Assembly: GCA_030628975.1 (NCBI GenBank)
Contig: DAOVPZ010000038.1
Coordinates: forward strand, 1-8,530
Direction of reading: 5' to 3'
DNA from: Candidatus Cloacimonadota bacterium
GTDB taxonomy: Bacteria > Cloacimonadota > Cloacimonadia > JGIOTU-2
DNA: 8,530 bases
Part shown: one piece after another, positions 6,938-8,530 of the stretch
Layout of the letters: each line of letters starts with the position of its first letter
How positions within the stretch are numbered: the first letter of the stretch is position 1
The notes under the pieces: generated by a model
The model's input: the letters and a program-made list of their open reading frames with translations, nothing else
What the model was told of the DNA's origin: nothing
Databases searched by the model: none
Made by a program: the position numbers and the translations under genes

Positions 6938-6965
6938 AAATAAAAATAGTTTAAAATTTTTATTT
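6938..6965. repeat. A/T-only inverted repeat
   Basis: AAATAAAAAT (6938-6947) and ATTTTTATTT (6956-6965) are exact reverse complements around an 8-nt loop. Such repeats arise easily in AT-rich spacers. It could fold weakly in the mnmE-mnmG transcript but lacks the GC stem of a terminator. Confidence 0.45.
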
Positions 6966-7003
6966 TTAAATTTTTTACTTTTGCCTTTTGCTTTCGTCTG
7001 AGA

Positions 7004-7019
7004 TGTTTCACATGAAACA
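7004..7019. promoter_or_regulatory. parS: parS-like centromere site (ParB binding)
   Basis: TGTTTCACATGAAACA differs from the near-universal bacterial parS consensus TGTTTCACGTGAAACA at one base (G to A at 7012). Flanking A and T extend the symmetry to 18 bp (7003-7020), broken only at the two central bases. It starts 2 bp downstream of the mnmE stop codon and lies about 3.4 kb upstream of parB. parS sites in the gidA/parAB neighbourhood near the origin are well known, and a parB gene in the same window makes the assignment strong. No second copy was found in the window. Confidence 0.9.
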
Positions 7020-7021
7020 TT

Positions 7022-8377
7022 CTATTTCCCTACACAAAATCTATCAAAAATTGAATTGATTATCTCCTCGCTTGTGACTTTGCCAATAATCTCTTCCAGA
7101 GCTTCACTTGTCTCTCGTAAATCAAAAGCGATAAACTCCAATCCAAGATTTTTTTGTGTTGTTTTAATTGCTTGTTTGATTGCTGTTAAACTCTTTTTCG
7201 CTGCAGCAAGCTGACGAGTATTGCTTATTAATCCATGTGAAATATCATACTTTCCAAGATCTATTCTGTTTATAATTTTCTTCTTTAAATCACTAACTCC
7301 TTTTCCAGAAAGTGCAGAAACAAATGCGATATTCGGGTCATCGGATTTTTTCTTTTCTTTTACCAAATCTATCTTATTAAAGACTTCTATGACATCTTTA
7401 TTCAGAACCTTGCGAAAGTTTAAAACATTCGCAAGGTTAACCGTGATATCATGAACCCATAGAATAAGGTCAGCTTGTTTGATAATATCAACACTCTTTT
7501 CAATCCCAACCTTTTCAATTCTATCCTTACCCTTTCTCATGCCAGCAGTATCAAACAGTTTTACCAAATAGCCCTCAAGAGCGATATCCTCTTCAATATA
7601 ATCACGAGTAGTGCCCGGGACATCCGTAACGATTGCACGTTCATTCTCAACTATTTTATTAAAAAGACTGGACTTCCCAGCATTTGGCTCACCAGCAATA
7701 ACTACTTTATAACCCTCATTAAGTATAATTCCTTCATCACCTGTGTTTACAAGCAAAGACATCTTTTTTTTAATATCCTTAAGTTCTATTATAAACTCTT
7801 CTGTGCTTTTATATTCTAATCCTTGATCGGAAAAATCTAAATCTAATTCTATTTCACACCTTAATTCAGTTATTCTATCTAACATACTCTTTATTGATGA
7901 ATATAGTTTACCTTCCAATTGATAAATTGCTGCTTCCTGGGAATGTTTAGTTTTGGCTTGAATCAAATCAATAACTGCTTCTGCTTCTGTCAAATCCATC
8001 TTTCCATTCAAAAATGCTCTTTTGGTGAACTCTCCTGGCATTGCCATCCGAGCACCATTTCTAATCATTAATTGTAATATTTGTTGTGTTACAAAATTTC
8101 CACCATGACAGCTAACCTCAATAACATCTTCACCTGTATAACTATGAGGAGCAATAAAAACTGATATCAATACTTCATCAATAAGCTGATCTTTATTAAA
8201 TATTTTACCATAATAAATTGAATGGTTTTTGAACTTTTTAGGCGATACTTTCCCACGGAATGATTTTGATAAAACTTGAATACTTTCTTCCCCGCTCAAT
8301 CTTATTATGGAAATCCCACCTATTCCAGGAGGAGTTGAAATAGCAACTATAGTTTCAGTTTGATTTTGCATATTCAT
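7022..8377 (-). CDS. mnmE: tRNA modification GTPase MnmE (TrmE)
   Basis: The 451-residue protein has the full MnmE layout. The N-terminal folate-binding domain (about 6-122) opens with TIVAISTPPGIGGISIIRLSG. The helical domain is split around a GTPase domain with G1 GEPNAGKS (229-236), G2 TTRD (256-259), G3 DTAG (276-279), G4 NKID (334-337) and G5 SALSGKG (354-360). The C-terminus FCVGK keeps the invariant Cys448 of the C-[IVL]-G-K tail. It forms the heterotetramer with MnmG that modifies wobble uridine at C5. The ATG at 8377 overlaps the dxs-like stop by 23 bp; a second ATG at 8371 is equally plausible, as neither has a ribosome binding site. Codons 314-324 coincide exactly with a 33-bp near-perfect palindrome between G3 and G4. 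Overall length is normal for the family (about 450-460). Confidence 0.98.
   Translation of the reverse strand: MNMQNQTETIVAISTPPGIGGISIIRLSGEESIQVLSKSFRGKVSPKKFKNHSIYYGKIFNKDQLIDEVLISVFIAPHSYTGEDVIEVSCHGGNFVTQQILQLMIRNGARMAMPGEFTKRAFLNGKMDLTEAEAVIDLIQAKTKHSQEAAIYQLEGKLYSSIKSMLDRITELRCEIELDLDFSDQGLEYKSTEEFIIELKDIKKKMSLLVNTGDEGIILNEGYKVVIAGEPNAGKSSLFNKIVENERAIVTDVPGTTRDYIEEDIALEGYLVKLFDTAGMRKGKDRIEKVGIEKSVDIIKQADLILWVHDITVNLANVLNFRKVLNKDVIEVFNKIDLVKEKKKSDDPNIAFVSALSGKGVSDLKKKIINRIDLGKYDISHGLISNTRQLAAAKKSLTAIKQAIKTTQKNLGLEFIAFDLRETSEALEEIIGKVTSEEIINSIFDRFCVGK
7406..7438. repeat. 33-bp near-perfect palindrome inside mnmE
   Basis: AACCTTGCGAA (7406-7416) and TTCGCAAGGTT (7428-7438) are exact 11-bp inverted arms. 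The intervening 11 bp continue the symmetry: an A/A mismatch (7417/7427), then GTTT and AAAC around a central A. In all, 15 of 16 base pairs match. The element covers exactly codons 314-324 of mnmE, in the loop between the G3 and G4 motifs. It resembles in style the palindromic elements found inside genes of some bacteria, but only one copy is visible here. Confidence 0.8.
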
Positions 8378-8530
8378 TAAAAATAATATTTAAGATATTT
8401 TTTGGTTCTAATCCAATCAAATTATGTAACTTACTTATCTTACCATGATTAATAAACTTATCAGGAATTCCAAATATTTTAAATTTTTTAAATTTCAGAC
8501 CAAGTTCATTTGCTTTTTCAAGGATGCCAG
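8355..8530 (-). CDS. dxs: 1-deoxy-D-xylulose-5-phosphate synthase, C-terminal end (5' part outside window)
   Basis: A minus-strand frame is open from the right edge to a TGA at 8355-8357, giving the last 57 residues of a protein. The stretch FKIFGIPDKFINHGK, followed by SKLHNLIGLEPKNI, fits the end of DXP synthase, where a G(I/L)PD.FI.HG motif precedes a helix and G(L)...I. Dxs condenses pyruvate and glyceraldehyde 3-phosphate with thiamine diphosphate, the first step of the MEP isoprenoid pathway. The catalytic domains lie outside the window, so the call rests on this C-terminal signature alone. The coding end overlaps the mnmE start by 23 bp, meaning the two are almost certainly co-transcribed. 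The frame was missed by simple start-to-stop ORF calling because its start lies off the edge. Confidence 0.82.
   Translation of the reverse strand, partial: GILEKANELGLKFKKFKIFGIPDKFINHGKISKLHNLIGLEPKNILNIIFNEYAKSN

Larger units (their letters stand above)
6878..7021. other. mnmE-mnmG spacer with parS and several inverted repeats
   Basis: This 144-bp spacer is the longest gap in the window. It carries the parS-like site at its right end, a 15-bp palindrome (6920-6934) and an A/T-only inverted repeat (6938-6947 with 6956-6965). Two further arm pairs cross each other: GCTAAAGGCA (6908-6917) with TGCCTTTTGC (6982-6991, one mismatch), and ATCTCAGA (6923-6930) with TCTGAGAT (6997-7004). The string ACCACGAAGACAC near 6891 resembles a common intergenic dispersed repeat type. 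I find no convincing promoter, rho-independent terminator or small gene. Confidence 0.6.

Noticed and set aside
6243..6943. Two overlapping plus-strand open frames (99 and 160 codons)
   Set aside because: They are antisense to mnmG, a certain gene with both GidA signatures, and look like low-complexity shadows.
7003..7020. parS palindrome as a transcription terminator for mnmE
   Set aside because: The minus-strand transcript has no U-run after the palindrome, and the sequence matches the ParB-binding consensus too closely to be a chance hairpin.
6878..7021. Replication origin in the mnmE-mnmG spacer
   Set aside because: I found no cluster of TTATCCACA-type DnaA boxes here or elsewhere in the window. 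A near match around 462-470 is isolated inside a coding region. The origin may be nearby but is not shown.
7221..7819. Plus-strand open frames opposite mnmE (77 and 114 codons)
   Set aside because: They are antisense to the MnmE GTPase domain with all G motifs present, and show no family features.

Overview
The window is a stretch of an AT-rich bacterial chromosome. GC is roughly 30% overall by eye; line-by-line counts give about 24% in rsmG and about 36% in the leftmost gene. All twelve genes I can support lie on the minus strand, so transcription runs from the right edge to the left. The phylum cannot be fixed from this window. The gene set (MnmE, MnmG, RsmG, Soj/Spo0J-type ParA and ParB, an M23 peptidase with a bactofilin, AtpZ and AtpI) is typical of free-living bacteria with a cell wall. 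The M23-bactofilin pair and the low GC would suit an FCB-related or candidate-phylum lineage. That placement is a guess. Clear Shine-Dalgarno sequences before the bactofilin gene and parB argue mildly against Bacteroidota proper.

Right to left: the 3' end of a dxs-like gene (8355-8530) overlaps mnmE (7022-8377). A 144-bp spacer follows; it contains a parS-like centromere site right at the mnmE stop, plus several inverted repeats. Next is a tightly packed run, mnmG - rsmG - parA (each junction overlapping by 8 bp). A 75-bp spacer with a locally GC-rich, repeat-like block separates parA from parB. Then parB, an M23 endopeptidase, a bactofilin, atpZ and an atpI-like gene follow, mostly with overlapping stop/start codons. 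The next expected genes would be atpB and the rest of the F1Fo ATP synthase operon. Instead a gene for an AlbA_2/RecG-like ATP-binding protein follows (1-1048, cut by the left edge), with noticeably higher GC.

Functionally there are four groups. MnmE and MnmG together make the (carboxymethyl)aminomethyl modification of tRNA wobble uridine, and RsmG methylates 16S rRNA. ParA, ParB and the parS site form a chromosome segregation system, with its centromere about 3.4 kb upstream of parB. The M23 peptidase and bactofilin form a cell-shape/envelope pair co-transcribed with parB. AtpZ and AtpI are small membrane proteins that accompany Fo assembly.

The points most worth a second look are: a near-perfect 33-bp palindrome lying exactly in frame inside the mnmE GTPase domain; the parS variant with its centre changed from CG to CA; a ParB with Gln in place of the CTPase-motif Glu (GQRR rather than GERR); the single-operon link of parABS with an M23-bactofilin pair; and the apparent interruption of the ATP synthase gene order by an accessory gene.
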